NCBI RefSeq assembly: GCF_918797525.1 | Contig: NZ_OU963893.1 | Location: forward strand, 1,922,001 to 1,986,000 | DNA: 64,000 bases | Source: an unidentified bacterial endosymbiont | GTDB lineage: Bacteria; Pseudomonadota; Gammaproteobacteria; Enterobacterales; Enterobacteriaceae | Direction of reading: 5' to 3' | In this document: piece after piece, positions 7,065 through 16,500 of the stretch | Numbering within the stretch: position 1 is the first letter of the stretch | Layout: the number at the start of each line of letters is the position of its first letter | Position numbers and translations under genes: made by a program | Notes under the pieces: generated by a model | Databases searched by the model: none | The model's input: only the letters and a program-made list of their open reading frames with translations | Told to the model about the DNA's origin: nothing

Positions 7065-8306
7065 ATGGATATCGCTCAGTTTCCGCAAATCAATCCGCCA
7101 CCGCGCCTGCTGATGGGGCCAGGGCCAATCAACGCCGACCCGCGCGTGCTGCGCGCGATGTCGAGCCAGCTTATCGGTCAGTACGACCCGGCGATGACCC
7201 ACTACATGAACGAGGTGATGACGCTCTATCGCGGGGTGTTCTGCACCGAAAACCGCTGGACAATGCTGGTGGATGGCACTTCCCGCGCGGGGATTGAAGC
7301 GATTCTGGTGTCGGCCATTCGCCCGGGTGACAACGTGCTGGTGCCGGTATTTGGCCGCTTCGGCCATCTGCTGTGCGAGATTGCCCGCCGGTGCCGGGCG
7401 AAAGTGCACACCATTGACGTGCCATGGGGCGAGGTGTTTACGCCGGACCAGATAGAAGAAGCCATCAAGCGTGTGCGTCCTCGTCTGCTGTTCACCGTGC
7501 AGGGAGATACCTCAACGACCATGCTGCAACCGCTGGCGGAACTCGGGGAGATTTGCCGCCGTTACGATGTGTTGTTTTATACCGATGCCACCGCCTCGCT
7601 TGGGGGCAACGCGCTCAGGACCGATGCCTGGGGGCTGGATGCGGTTTCCGCCGGGATGCAGAAATGCCTCGGCGGCCCGTCTGGTACCTCACCCATCACC
7701 CTGAGTTCACGGATGGAAGAGGCGATCCGCCGTCGCAAATGCGTCGAGGAGGGGATCCGCACCGATGCCCACCGCGACGGAGACGATGAGATGATTTATT
7801 CCAACTATTTCGACCTCGGTATGGTGATGGACTACTGGGGGGCTGAGCGTCTGAATCATCATACCGAAGCCACCAGCGCGCTGTTTGGCGCCCGGGAATG
7901 CGCGCGTCTGATCCTGCAGGAAGGGCTGGAGAACGGTATTGCCCGCCATAAGCTGCACGGCGACGCGCTACTAAAAGGCATTCAGGCGATGGGGCTAGAC
8001 ACGTTTGGCGACCTGAAACACAAAATGAACAACGTCCTTGGCGTGATGATCCCCCAGGGGGTGAACGGCGACCAGGTGCGTAAGCTAATGCTGGAGGGTT
8101 TCGGTATCGAAATCGGGACCTCGTTTGGCCCGCTGCACGGCAAAGTGTGGCGCATTGGCACCATGGGCTACAACGCCCGTAAAGACTGCGTGATGACTAC
8201 CCTGAGTGCGCTGGAATCGGTACTGAATTACCTGAAATTTAGCACCACCCAGGGGGCCGGGATGCAGGCCGCGTGGGAACACTATGCAAGCGAGACGGCA
8301 CAATGA
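7065..8306 (+). CDS. hpxJ: Ureidoglycine-glyoxylate aminotransferase HpxJ
   Basis: A class V PLP aminotransferase of 413 residues. The N-terminal LLMGPGPINADPRVL is typical of the alanine-glyoxylate/ureidoglycine-glyoxylate group. TDATASLGG (cofactor Asp region) and QKCLGGPSGTSP (Schiff-base Lys) follow at about residues 170-210. In purine catabolism this enzyme moves the amino group of ureidoglycine to glyoxylate, giving oxalurate and glycine. It lies between the importer and HpxK with overlapping genes, which is the strongest reason to prefer this role over generic alanine-glyoxylate or serine-pyruvate aminotransferase. The oxamate-degrading step downstream (HpxW) is broken in this genome. 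Confidence 0.82.
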   Translation: MDIAQFPQINPPPRLLMGPGPINADPRVLRAMSSQLIGQYDPAMTHYMNEVMTLYRGVFCTENRWTMLVDGTSRAGIEAILVSAIRPGDNVLVPVFGRFGHLLCEIARRCRAKVHTIDVPWGEVFTPDQIEEAIKRVRPRLLFTVQGDTSTTMLQPLAELGEICRRYDVLFYTDATASLGGNALRTDAWGLDAVSAGMQKCLGGPSGTSPITLSSRMEEAIRRRKCVEEGIRTDAHRDGDDEMIYSNYFDLGMVMDYWGAERLNHHTEATSALFGARECARLILQEGLENGIARHKLHGDALLKGIQAMGLDTFGDLKHKMNNVLGVMIPQGVNGDQVRKLMLEGFGIEIGTSFGPLHGKVWRIGTMGYNARKDCVMTTLSALESVLNYLKFSTTQGAGMQAAWEHYASETAQ

Positions 8307-9559
8307 ACCCGGCGGCAAAGCGCGTGATGGCGCGCGCGGATGCGCTGGCCGCCATCAGTGAAACCCCGGATACCCTGACGCGCGTGTATCTTTCAACACA
8401 GCATCTGCAGGCCAACCAGCTGGTCGGGCAGTGGATGAGGCAGGCCGGGATGACCGTCTGGCAGGATAGCGTGGGGAATATTTGCGGTCGCTATGAAGGC
8501 CTCCGGGCGGGCGCTCCGGCAGTGCTGCTTGGCTCGCATCTGGATACCGTGCGCAATGCCGGCCGGTACGACGGCATGCTCGGCGTGCTTAGCGCCATTG
8601 AGGTGGTGGACAGCCTTCATCAACAGGGGCTGCATCTGGCACAGGCTATCGAAATTGTCGGTTTTGGTGATGAAGAGGGTACTCGCTTCGGCATTACTCT
8701 ACTGGGAAGCCGCGGTCTGACCGGCACCTGGCCTGAGAGCTGGCTGGAAAAATGCGATGCCAGTGGCATCAGCGTGGCGCAGGCAATGGCGCAGAGGGGC
8801 ATGGATCCTGCCCACGTTCCGCATGCCGCGCGCCATCAGAAGGATTTCAGCGCCTATCTGGAACTGCATATTGAGCAGGGGCCGTGTCTGGAACAGGAGG
8901 ATTTGGCTTTAGGCGTCGTGGACGCCATTAACGGCGCGCGCCGCCTGAACTGCCGATTTATCGGCGAGGCGGGGCATGCCGGAACCGTACCCATGGCGCA
9001 CCGTAAGGATGCCCTGGCCGCTGCCGCCGAGTGGATGGTGGCTGTTGAGAAGAGTACGCAGCAACACGCGGGCAACCTGGTGGCGACGGTGGGAGCCGTG
9101 CACTGCCTGCCCGGTGCGGTAAACGTGATCCCCGGCGAGGCCGCGCTTTCGCTGGATATTCGTGGTCCGCAGGATGGCCCGCTGGAGCGGTTGCTCGACG
9201 AACTGTTGGCGAGTGCGCAGGCCATTACCGCACGTCGCGGGCTGAGTTTCAGCGCCGAGACCTTTTATCGTATTGCCGCCACCCCTTGCGATGCGCGCCT
9301 GCAGAGTTTGCTGGGCGAGGCGGTGATCTCGGTACAAGGGCGCACGTTATCGCTGCCCAGCGGAGCGGGACACGATGCGATAGCGATAGCGGAGCGCTGG
9401 CCGGTGGGCATGCTGTTTGTGCGCTGCAGGGGGGGCATCAGCCACCATCCGGCGGAGTCGGTCATGGCGGAGGATGTGGCGCTGGCGATTAAGGCGTTCG
9501 GGCGGGCGGTGTGCCGGCTGGCTAACGGAATGGCTAATCTTCCCGCCGGGAAATGTTAA
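8303..9559 (+). CDS. hpxK: Allantoate amidohydrolase HpxK (M20 family)
   Basis: A 418-residue metal-dependent amidohydrolase of the AllC/carbamoylase branch of M20. Metal-site motifs are GSHLDTV (about residue 76), DGMLGVL, GFGDEEGTRFG (Glu-Glu pair), HIEQGP, and the dimer-domain GHAGTVPM, followed by SGAGHDA near the C-terminus. The start at 8303 overlaps the stop of hpxJ as ATGA; a longer upstream frame exists but would run inside hpxJ. It should hydrolyse allantoate to ureidoglycine and ammonia, feeding HpxJ. Last gene of the operon. Confidence 0.85.
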   Translation: MNPAAKRVMARADALAAISETPDTLTRVYLSTQHLQANQLVGQWMRQAGMTVWQDSVGNICGRYEGLRAGAPAVLLGSHLDTVRNAGRYDGMLGVLSAIEVVDSLHQQGLHLAQAIEIVGFGDEEGTRFGITLLGSRGLTGTWPESWLEKCDASGISVAQAMAQRGMDPAHVPHAARHQKDFSAYLELHIEQGPCLEQEDLALGVVDAINGARRLNCRFIGEAGHAGTVPMAHRKDALAAAAEWMVAVEKSTQQHAGNLVATVGAVHCLPGAVNVIPGEAALSLDIRGPQDGPLERLLDELLASAQAITARRGLSFSAETFYRIAATPCDARLQSLLGEAVISVQGRTLSLPSGAGHDAIAIAERWPVGMLFVRCRGGISHHPAESVMAEDVALAIKAFGRAVCRLANGMANLPAGKC

Positions 9560-9888
9560 GGATTTGAATGACCGTTTGTTGAACCTTGATTAATCTCTGC
9601 TCCAGGCTGTATCTCCTGTACAAATCGAGCGTTTCATCCGGTCCTCCTTTGGGCGGAGGGGGCTCCTCTCAATTTGCAATCTGATAGTGAGCTTACAAAA
9701 TACCCCTATCGAGAGAAAAGAGGATTTAATAATTCATGCCTAAAAAGACAGTGCAATATGAGCGAATAAAAAATAATTATGCCTTTTCCCGTTGATTAAC
9801 ATCAACATTTACATCATTAATCGCCTTGAATTTCGACGGGATCCGGTTTTATAATCATTAGAAATCTTTCCAAAAATAGACAAATAAA
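9560..9888. other. AT-rich intergenic region between hpxK and radical SAM gene
   Basis: A 329-base gap. The first part has a short G/C hairpin (CCTCC...GGAGG near 9642-9660) without a T run. Base composition then drops sharply from about 9680 and stays low through the next gene, marking a probable junction with foreign DNA. It holds one tiny frame (9736-9795, listed separately). No tRNA or att-like repeat was seen. Confidence 0.5.
9736..9795 (+). CDS. Possible 19-residue peptide ORF upstream of radical SAM gene
   Basis: ATG at 9736, preceded by AAGAGGA with an 11-base spacer, encodes MPKKTVQYERIKNNYAFSR and stops 93 bases before the radical SAM gene. It could be a leader peptide, a very small substrate peptide, or chance. 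There is no homology I recognise, and the Shine-Dalgarno spacing is longer than ideal. Listed because radical SAM proteins often act on short peptides encoded next to them. Confidence 0.2.
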   Translation: MPKKTVQYERIKNNYAFSR

Positions 9889-11235
9889 ATGAGTCTTGTA
9901 TTTTTTATTTCTGCTGGACAGTTGAAAACAAAGAAAGGTGCAAATGTTTCTAATCAAAGAAATATGTACCTTAACTACGGGCTTCTTTCTTTAGCCACGG
10001 TTGTGAAAAATGCTGGTTATAGCCCCCTTGTTTTTCATGGTAACTTTACATCGCCAGCCGAATTCTTTGAAGTAGTAGTTGTCAATGGGCTACTAAAAAC
10101 GCAGTGCCCGATTTATATATCCATACCGAGTTATTACGCCTTAACATGGACAAATGAGCTCACATTTCTAATTAAACAAAAAAGCAAAAATAAAATAATC
10201 GTTGGAGGGCGCTGGGTTATTGATGGCGATGAAGATCTTCTCAAAGCTGAACTTCCTTATGTGGATGAAATAAGTCCCGGCTTGGGTGAAAATAAGATTG
10301 TTACGACCCTCACAGGTATAATTGATGATAATGATTATAGTTATCTAATGCTTGATTATTCATTGCTACACGATCGTCAATATTATCAACCAAGTATTGA
10401 GGTATCGAGAGGGTGTGGAAAGGGGTGTTTGTTTTGCCAGGAAAAAGATGAGCCACTAAAACAACTAAAGCCACCTGAACTGATTTTGAAAGAATATAAT
10501 AAGTTATTGCTAGATGATGAGCTTAGAACTATGACTCCTTATTTTGAAGCATCTCTTTTCTCGCCTACAGAAGAGTGGTTGAAAGCGCTAATTAATGTTC
10601 GAAAAAAATATCAAAAATTTTTCTTATGGCGAGCCGAATGCCGGGTCGATTCCCTGTCCAAAAGAATTGTTCCCCTAATGGCAGAGGCTGGCATGGGCGT
10701 AATAGATCTTGGGCTCGAGAGTGCTAGTCTGGAGCAATTACGCAAGATGAATAAATCATCAAGACCGGAGAATTATTTAGAACGAGCATCGAGCCTGTTA
10801 AGGCTCTGTTATGAGCATAAAATCAAAACAAAAGTAAATGTAATGTTTTATGCCGGGGAGAATGACTCCTCAATAGCTGAAACACGCAATTGGTTAAACG
10901 CACACAGAGAATATATTTACGGTGTTTCGTGTGGTGTGGTCTCCGCATTTGGCTGGGATTGCAACAAACAGGGATTTATTGATGAACTTTGCCAGTATGG
11001 TGCTTCTGTATGTCCTGAGGAGAGTTTTCTCGGGGTGACTAATTTCCATCTTAGTGATGCTTTGAATTTTTATCAGGCCTCGAATGAAGCAAAGAAACTT
11101 TCTAGAGAATTTATGACAATGGAGCAATTCTTCAGTTTAAAAGCATTCTCTTACTATCCGAGAAATTATATGTTTGAGCAGTTCAAAAATGAAATTAACC
11201 TTGAGCAAGGGAGTTATAGTTTCAGGTGTGATTAA
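9889..11235 (+). CDS. Orphan radical SAM protein with B12-binding-like N-terminus
   Basis: A 448-residue protein. The N-terminal 150 residues have the Rossmann-like layout of B12-binding radical SAM proteins (NYGLLSLATVVKNAGYSPLVFHG, then IIVGGRWV and PYVDEISPGLGE), but I see no DxHxxG cobalamin-ligand motif. The iron-sulfur motif is C176-x3-C180-x2-C183 (RGCGKGCLFC). Downstream are the usual barrel landmarks: WRAECRVD, MGVIDLGLESASLEQLRKMNK and TKVNVMFYAGEND. The gene is visibly AT-rich, unlike its neighbours, and stands alone between hpxK and mgtE, with no good Shine-Dalgarno before ATG 9889. The reaction and substrate are unknown. Likely acquired by transfer. Confidence 0.85.
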   Translation: MSLVFFISAGQLKTKKGANVSNQRNMYLNYGLLSLATVVKNAGYSPLVFHGNFTSPAEFFEVVVVNGLLKTQCPIYISIPSYYALTWTNELTFLIKQKSKNKIIVGGRWVIDGDEDLLKAELPYVDEISPGLGENKIVTTLTGIIDDNDYSYLMLDYSLLHDRQYYQPSIEVSRGCGKGCLFCQEKDEPLKQLKPPELILKEYNKLLLDDELRTMTPYFEASLFSPTEEWLKALINVRKKYQKFFLWRAECRVDSLSKRIVPLMAEAGMGVIDLGLESASLEQLRKMNKSSRPENYLERASSLLRLCYEHKIKTKVNVMFYAGENDSSIAETRNWLNAHREYIYGVSCGVVSAFGWDCNKQGFIDELCQYGASVCPEESFLGVTNFHLSDALNFYQASNEAKKLSREFMTMEQFFSLKAFSYYPRNYMFEQFKNEINLEQGSYSFRCD

Positions 11236-11311
11236 CCAGCAACAACTGCTTTGTATTTGCTTTTAGGCCTATAAGATAAGAGGCGAAGCAGCGCAGTTCA
11301 GGACGGGACAT
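11222..11311 (-). pseudogene. Short unrecognised coding fragment, possibly transposase-like
   Basis: A 29-codon frame starting MSRPELRCFASYLIGLK and overlapping the end of the radical SAM gene. The wording resembles the N-terminus of some IS transposases (SRPQ/E...F..YL.GL), but the match is too short to be sure. The frame is also open upstream, to 11413. If real, it marks a vanished insertion sequence next to the foreign gene. Confidence 0.2.
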
Positions 11312-11356
11312 AACATCAGGGACAATCGCCAGACCCAGGGCGACAGTGAACTTGCA

Positions 11357-11377
11357 GGCACCTCGGGGCGAGGTGCC
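11357..11377 (-). terminator. Strong hairpin after mgtE
   Basis: A perfect 9-base stem GGCACCTCG / CGAGGTGCC with a 3-base loop, 8 bases downstream of the mgtE stop. There is no T run on either side, so it may be an RNA-stabilising or pause hairpin rather than a classic terminator. Confidence 0.5.
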
Positions 11378-11384
11378 GGTAAAA

Positions 11385-12386
11385 TTACTCCAGCCCCAGC
11401 GTGTACTGGGCAATTTTGAAGTAGATAATCAGCCCGGTACCGTCGATAAGTGTCGCGATAAAGGGCGCGGAAACCACGGCAGGATCGATGCGACAGCGCT
11501 TGAGCACCATCGGAATAACCGACGACACAATCGCACTCCACAGCGTAATACAGATGAGCGTCAGGCTAACGATAATCGTAATTTCCATTCCGATCCCCAT
11601 CATCCAGGCGCGGATACACCCGGCGACACCCAGCGTGGCGGCAATCATCAGTGAGGTGGTCATCTCTTTACGCAGTACGCGCCCGACATCGCGCAGGTGC
11701 ACTTCACCCAGCGCCATGGCGCGCACCAGGGTGGAGGTAATCTGCGTCCCGCTGTTACCGCCGGTGCCAATCAGCAGAGGAATAAAGAACGCCAGCGCGA
11801 TGGCGGATTCCAGCGCCTCTTCAAAATGCTGAATAACCGAACTGGTATAGGCCTCCGCAATAAACAGCAGTAGCAGCCAGACGGAGCGTTTTTTCCACAG
11901 GCTATACGGGCTGATTTCCAGATAAGGCTTTTCCAGCGGTAGCGTTGCCCCCTGCAGTTGTGCATCTTCGGTCACGTCATCTTCCAGCAAATGCGCAATT
12001 TCGCGTTCGGTAAGGCAGCCGACCAGCTTGCCGTGCGTCACGACCGGCACGACATCCGCACTGCCGTGGGCCAGCACTCCGGCGACGTCGGCGCGTTCAT
12101 CTTCCGGTTTCACCTGGATAAACTCAGAGAGCATTAATGTCTTAACTGGCTGCACCGTGTCAGAAGATTGTAATAATTTTCGCACCGCGATCATGCCTGC
12201 CAGACGGCCATGATCTTCAATAAATATATGCGATGGAATATCATCGTCTTTTAATTTTTCGAAAAATTGTTCGCGCGCCAGCGCCACGGATAATGAAATG
12301 TCGAGGACGATAAAATCGGTATTCATATATTGCGCTATGGCGCTGTCAGTGAATGCCGGGTTTTGATTATGAATCGCGTAAGACAT
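11385..12386 (-). CDS. mgtE: MgtE-family magnesium transporter
   Basis: An inner-membrane Mg2+ channel/transporter of 333 residues from the ATG at 12386 (TAAGGG upstream); a longer frame to 12482 would run into the leader RNA. Tandem CBS domains occupy about residues 20-150 (MNTDFIVLDISLSV, DVVPVVTHGKLVGCLTEREI). Five membrane helices follow, with the family signature PLLIGTGGNSGTQ near residue 205 and a C-terminal FIATLIDGTGLIIYFKIA. It is shorter than Bacillus MgtE because the N-terminal N-domain is missing, as in other short MgtE-like proteins. An M-box riboswitch lies in its leader, so Mg2+ should shut off expression. Confidence 0.9.
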   Translation of the reverse strand: MSYAIHNQNPAFTDSAIAQYMNTDFIVLDISLSVALAREQFFEKLKDDDIPSHIFIEDHGRLAGMIAVRKLLQSSDTVQPVKTLMLSEFIQVKPEDERADVAGVLAHGSADVVPVVTHGKLVGCLTEREIAHLLEDDVTEDAQLQGATLPLEKPYLEISPYSLWKKRSVWLLLLFIAEAYTSSVIQHFEEALESAIALAFFIPLLIGTGGNSGTQITSTLVRAMALGEVHLRDVGRVLRKEMTTSLMIAATLGVAGCIRAWMMGIGMEITIIVSLTLICITLWSAIVSSVIPMVLKRCRIDPAVVSAPFIATLIDGTGLIIYFKIAQYTLGLE

Positions 12387-12439
12387 AGTGAATTCCCTTA
12401 GAATAGTAAAATCTCTCAGGGGCGAGCAAGACAGGGCAT

Positions 12440-12615
12440 GTCGAAGAGGAGATCCCCACGTCCTGGGTTCAGCACTGTACACCGTATCCCATAAGGGAAG
12501 TTATACTGACAAAGCCTTGATTCGACAGTGCCTGTTTTACCCTGTGCCGGTTCTCTCGAACCCACCAGAGCGATAACGTGTATTTGTACAGGAGCCTCGC
12601 CATAACGAGATCGTT
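12440..12615 (-). ncRNA. M-box (ykoK) magnesium riboswitch in mgtE leader
   Basis: On the minus strand the leader reads CTCGTTATGGCGAGGCTCC followed by TGTACAAA, the conserved 5' core of M-box RNAs (CGTTAGGTGAGGCTCCTATA in the consensus). A G/C-rich helical segment follows, with the downstream GACGTGGGGATCTCC strand. The region ends about 55 bases before the mgtE start. Boundaries are approximate. The core is seen in sequence; Mg2+ sensing is known for the RNA family. Confidence 0.75.
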
Positions 12616-12871
12616 GTAAACGTGGGGGATAATACGCCAGTTTTAAAATCCTGCTCTGGAATTTAAAAGATGTTTATGAAACGTTTAGAAGACAAGCCAT
12701 TGCCGCAGCCTTTCTGTTTCCCTCTTAACCCATAGTGCGAAATACTTTTTCCATAATCCTAAATCCTCCCTCCGGCGCTATCGATCTCATCAGGTGTTGA
12801 CTATCATAGCGCCCCTGTTGATGGGGAAGGCTGGCGTGGGTCTGCAGGCCGCCAAAAGGAAAGGGAGGAGT

Positions 12872-13507
12872 ATGATTTCCATTTTGCTCGTGGACGATCA
12901 TCCGGCAATCTGTTTTGCACTGAAGGTGCTGCTTGAAAAGCAGGGTGATATGGTCGTCAGCACCTCTACCGGGGAAAACCTGCTGGCACAGTTGCATCAA
13001 CTCCGTCCGCAATTACTGATTCTGGATCTCGAACTAAAGCATGCGGACGGCCTGGACCTGTTGCCGCGAATTAAGCTGCACTATCCGCACCTTAACATCC
13101 TGATCTTTACCAGCCAGTCTGCAGGTATTTATGCCCTGCGGACGCTTCAGGCCGGGGCGCAGGGATTTATGAATAAAAATATGCCGCTGGAAAACGTCGA
13201 GCCGCTGTGTCGGTTAATTATGGCCGGTTATCAATGTTTTCCGGAAGGGACGCTGTTCAAGGCTGCCAGCGTCAGTAATAACAGCGACGCGCACGAAGCG
13301 CTGTCAGGCCGTTTTTCCGATCGCGAAATCGCCGTGCTCAACTATTTCAGGCAAGGTAAGACCAACAAAGAGATTGCCGATCTGCTGATGCTGAGCAACA
13401 AGACTATCAGCACCTATAAAGCCCGGATGCTGCAAAAATGCGGCTGCGACGAACTCAGCCAGCTTATCTCCCTGGTGTTTAAAGAGGGCGATAATGAGGA
13501 TCCTTAG
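12872..13507 (+). CDS. EvgA/BvgA-like response regulator
   Basis: A 211-residue NarL/LuxR-class response regulator. The receiver domain (1-120) has the acidic pair in LLVDDHP, phospho-acceptor Asp52 (LILDLE), Thr/Ser in IFTSQS and Lys in FMNKNMP. The DNA-binding LuxR domain (about 148-205) includes FSDREIAVLNYFRQGKTNKEIADLL. ATG 12872 is chosen because AGGGAGGAG precedes it; the frame extends upstream to 12794 without receiver homology. It overlaps the hybrid kinase gene by 14 bases. Targets are unknown. Confidence 0.9.
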   Translation: MISILLVDDHPAICFALKVLLEKQGDMVVSTSTGENLLAQLHQLRPQLLILDLELKHADGLDLLPRIKLHYPHLNILIFTSQSAGIYALRTLQAGAQGFMNKNMPLENVEPLCRLIMAGYQCFPEGTLFKAASVSNNSDAHEALSGRFSDREIAVLNYFRQGKTNKEIADLLMLSNKTISTYKARMLQKCGCDELSQLISLVFKEGDNEDP

Positions 13508-16500
13508 CGGGCTGCTGCTGTTATTCATCTCGTGCATCGTTCACGGTGCGATGGCCCAGGAGCCGCTTAAGCTTCTCGCCAGAAGTCTGGAGACGATTGC
13601 CGACCCTGGCCTCAGCGCCAGCGAGTGGCGCTGGGTGCGGGAACACCGTAAGATCCGCCTGGCCGTCTGGCTGCCAATGTCGCCGCCCTATGACATTACC
13701 ACTGGCCTGAACGACTACGGAGGCATTAACGCCGATTTTATCGGCCTGGCAGCAAGTAACCTCGGCGTCGAAATAGAGGTTATTCGCTATCCAGACTATG
13801 ACGACGCGCTGGCCGCGTTGCGTGCAGGTCATGCCGATTTTATTGCCCAGGCCAGCGATAACCAGCGTAGCCAGGGGCTACTGCTGAGCCATCCCTATAG
13901 CCCTAACACCGCCGTTGAAGTAGTGAATAGCGAAGCCACTCAGGATGACCGCGTCAGAAAAATTGCCATCGCGCCGGGCTACTCATCGCACAAAGTCCTG
14001 CAACGCTATCCGCAGGCGCAAATCGTCCCCTTTTATTCACCACGGCACGCACTCGAAGCACTCGCGTTTCGAAAAATCGATCTCTTCTTTTGTGACGGCG
14101 TTACTGCTCGCTATCTGGTGAACCAGTCTGCTATCAGTAATTTACTGATCCGCCCCCTCGACTCACCTTTTCCCGTCTCCGGGTTTTCCTTTGCCGCGCT
14201 GCCGAAAATGCAAACCTGGATAACCGTGCTTAATCGCGTGCTGGCCGCGCTGCCGGAAAGCGCGTCGATAGAGATCCACCGCCGCTGGAACGGAGGCATC
14301 CCGCTATCGCTTAGCGAGCAGCGACCGATTTTTACCTCGCTTGAGAATAAATGGATTGATGAGCACCCACGCATCCGGGTGGCGGTGGCCGAAGATAACC
14401 CGCCGGTGGCCTTCTTTGATGAAAACGACCAACTGCGGGGCATTATTGCCGATGTCCTTACCGCGTTACAGCTTCGCACCAGGTTTACCTTTGCGATCCA
14501 GCGTTTTCCCACTCAGCGGGCGGCCCTGAAGGCGGTAAAATCGGGTAAAGCGGATCTGGTCGCTGGCGTGGCGCAGGGGGATATCTGGCGTGCGGATCTG
14601 CTGACCACCCGCACCTGGCTTTATAACTCCTGGGTCATGGTCGGCCGAGCGCACCCCCTTGCGGACGCGGTGAACCCTGGCGTGTTAGGCCTGGAGGGAC
14701 AGTCGCCAGAAGAGTGGCTGCGCAAGCAGAGCGGCGGCCAGTTGGTAAAAGTCGATACCTGGCGACACGGGCTTAACCGGGTGCTTTACGGCGACGGCGA
14801 AATGATGGCGATGCCGTTGATTGTCGCGAACACCCTGCTGGAAAATAACGCCTATTCCACGCTGCGTATTCTGGGCAGTATCGACATCGATCCGATGCGA
14901 TACGCGTTCGGCGCGTCGCGTCAGTCCTGGCCGCTCGTTACCATTTTGAATAAAGCGCTGATGAATATTCCGCCGGAAGATCTCCATGCCATCACCCGTG
15001 GCGGCGGTAGCGCCAACCGCTTCGCCTCGTCCGGCCAGAAGCAGGTCGCGCTGAGCACGGTGCTTATTGCCGCCATGGCCGCGGGGCTGCTGCTGATCCT
15101 CGCCACCGGCTACGGTTATCGTCGCCAGGCGCGCTACCAACGGCGAGTGATGGCGATCGTCGCCGCCCAGCGTCAATCCAGAAATCGTGCGCTGAGCGCC
15201 AGCCGGGCAAAGAGTAGCTTCCTGACCACCATGAGCCATGAGATCCGCACCCCGGTCAGCGCGATCCTCGGGATGCTGGAGTTGGTGATGCAGCGCCCGG
15301 GTGATACGCCGCAAAATCGCCAGTCGGTTCGGGTGGCGTGGGACGCGGCCCAGGCGCTGCTGCACTTAATTGGCAATATCCTGGATGTGACGCGCATAGA
15401 GTCTGGCCGCCTGATACTTCGCCCGGAACGCGCCTCGCTGCGTAAGCTGATTGAGGAACCGGCGATGCTGTTCGACGGGATGGCGAGGCAAAAAGGGCTG
15501 GCATTCGTGCTGGAGCTTGATGCCGATCTCCAGCAGGATGCGCTGGTCGATCGTAGCCGCTTCAGGCAAATTCTGGTCAATCTGGTCGGAAACGCGATCA
15601 AGTTCACCCAACGCGGCCAGATAACCCTGCGGGTGCAGCTTCAGGGGCGCGATAACGGGTATGTGCTGTTGCGCATTGACGTGGAAGATACCGGCGAAGG
15701 TATTGACGGCGCGACCCAACGGCGGCTGTTCCAGCCCTTCATGCAGGGCAGCAGCCAGAACGTCGCCCAGGGGAGCGGGCTGGGCCTCTATATCTGCCGT
15801 ACGCTTACCCGGATGATGGGAGGCAGTATAAAATTACACAGCGAGCCAGGCCGCGGCACGCAGGTGACGGTATGCCTCATGCTGCCCGTGATGGAAGGGC
15901 TACAGGAGGCGCCTGTTCAGCCTGTATCGCATCAGTCTCCTGCTGGCCTGCGCGTGATGATCGTGGACGATAACCCGGTAGGCAGAATGTTACTAAGCCA
16001 GCAGCTTAGCTGGCTCGGCCATCACGTCATCAGCGCCGACGGTGCTAAATCGGCGTTAGACAAGCTCACGTCTGCCTGCCCTGATGTGGTTATAACCGAC
16101 TGCAATATGCCCGGCATGAGCGGCTTTGAGCTGGCGCAGGTTATCCAGGCACAGTATCCCGGCATCCCCATTTTTGGCGCAACCGCTGACGCGCGGGACG
16201 TTGTGCGTATAGACGCGCGGGAAGCCGGAATGCGCGACTGCCTGTTTAAGCCGGTCACCCTCACCACGCTTGCGCAGAGTATGGCAACGGTAAGCACTGC
16301 CAGCCCCGCCCCCGATGAGCCGCAACAGGCGCTGGCGTGTAACCTGCCGCCGGCGCTGCTGGAAGGGGATAACCTGACCCTGTTTCTTTCGCTGCAAATC
16401 GCTGTGCTGGATGAGTCCCTTACCCGCTTGCGCGCATGGCATAACGCGCCGGAAACTTCCCTGCGTGAGACGTTGCACAAGCTGCGGGGCGGGATCGAGA

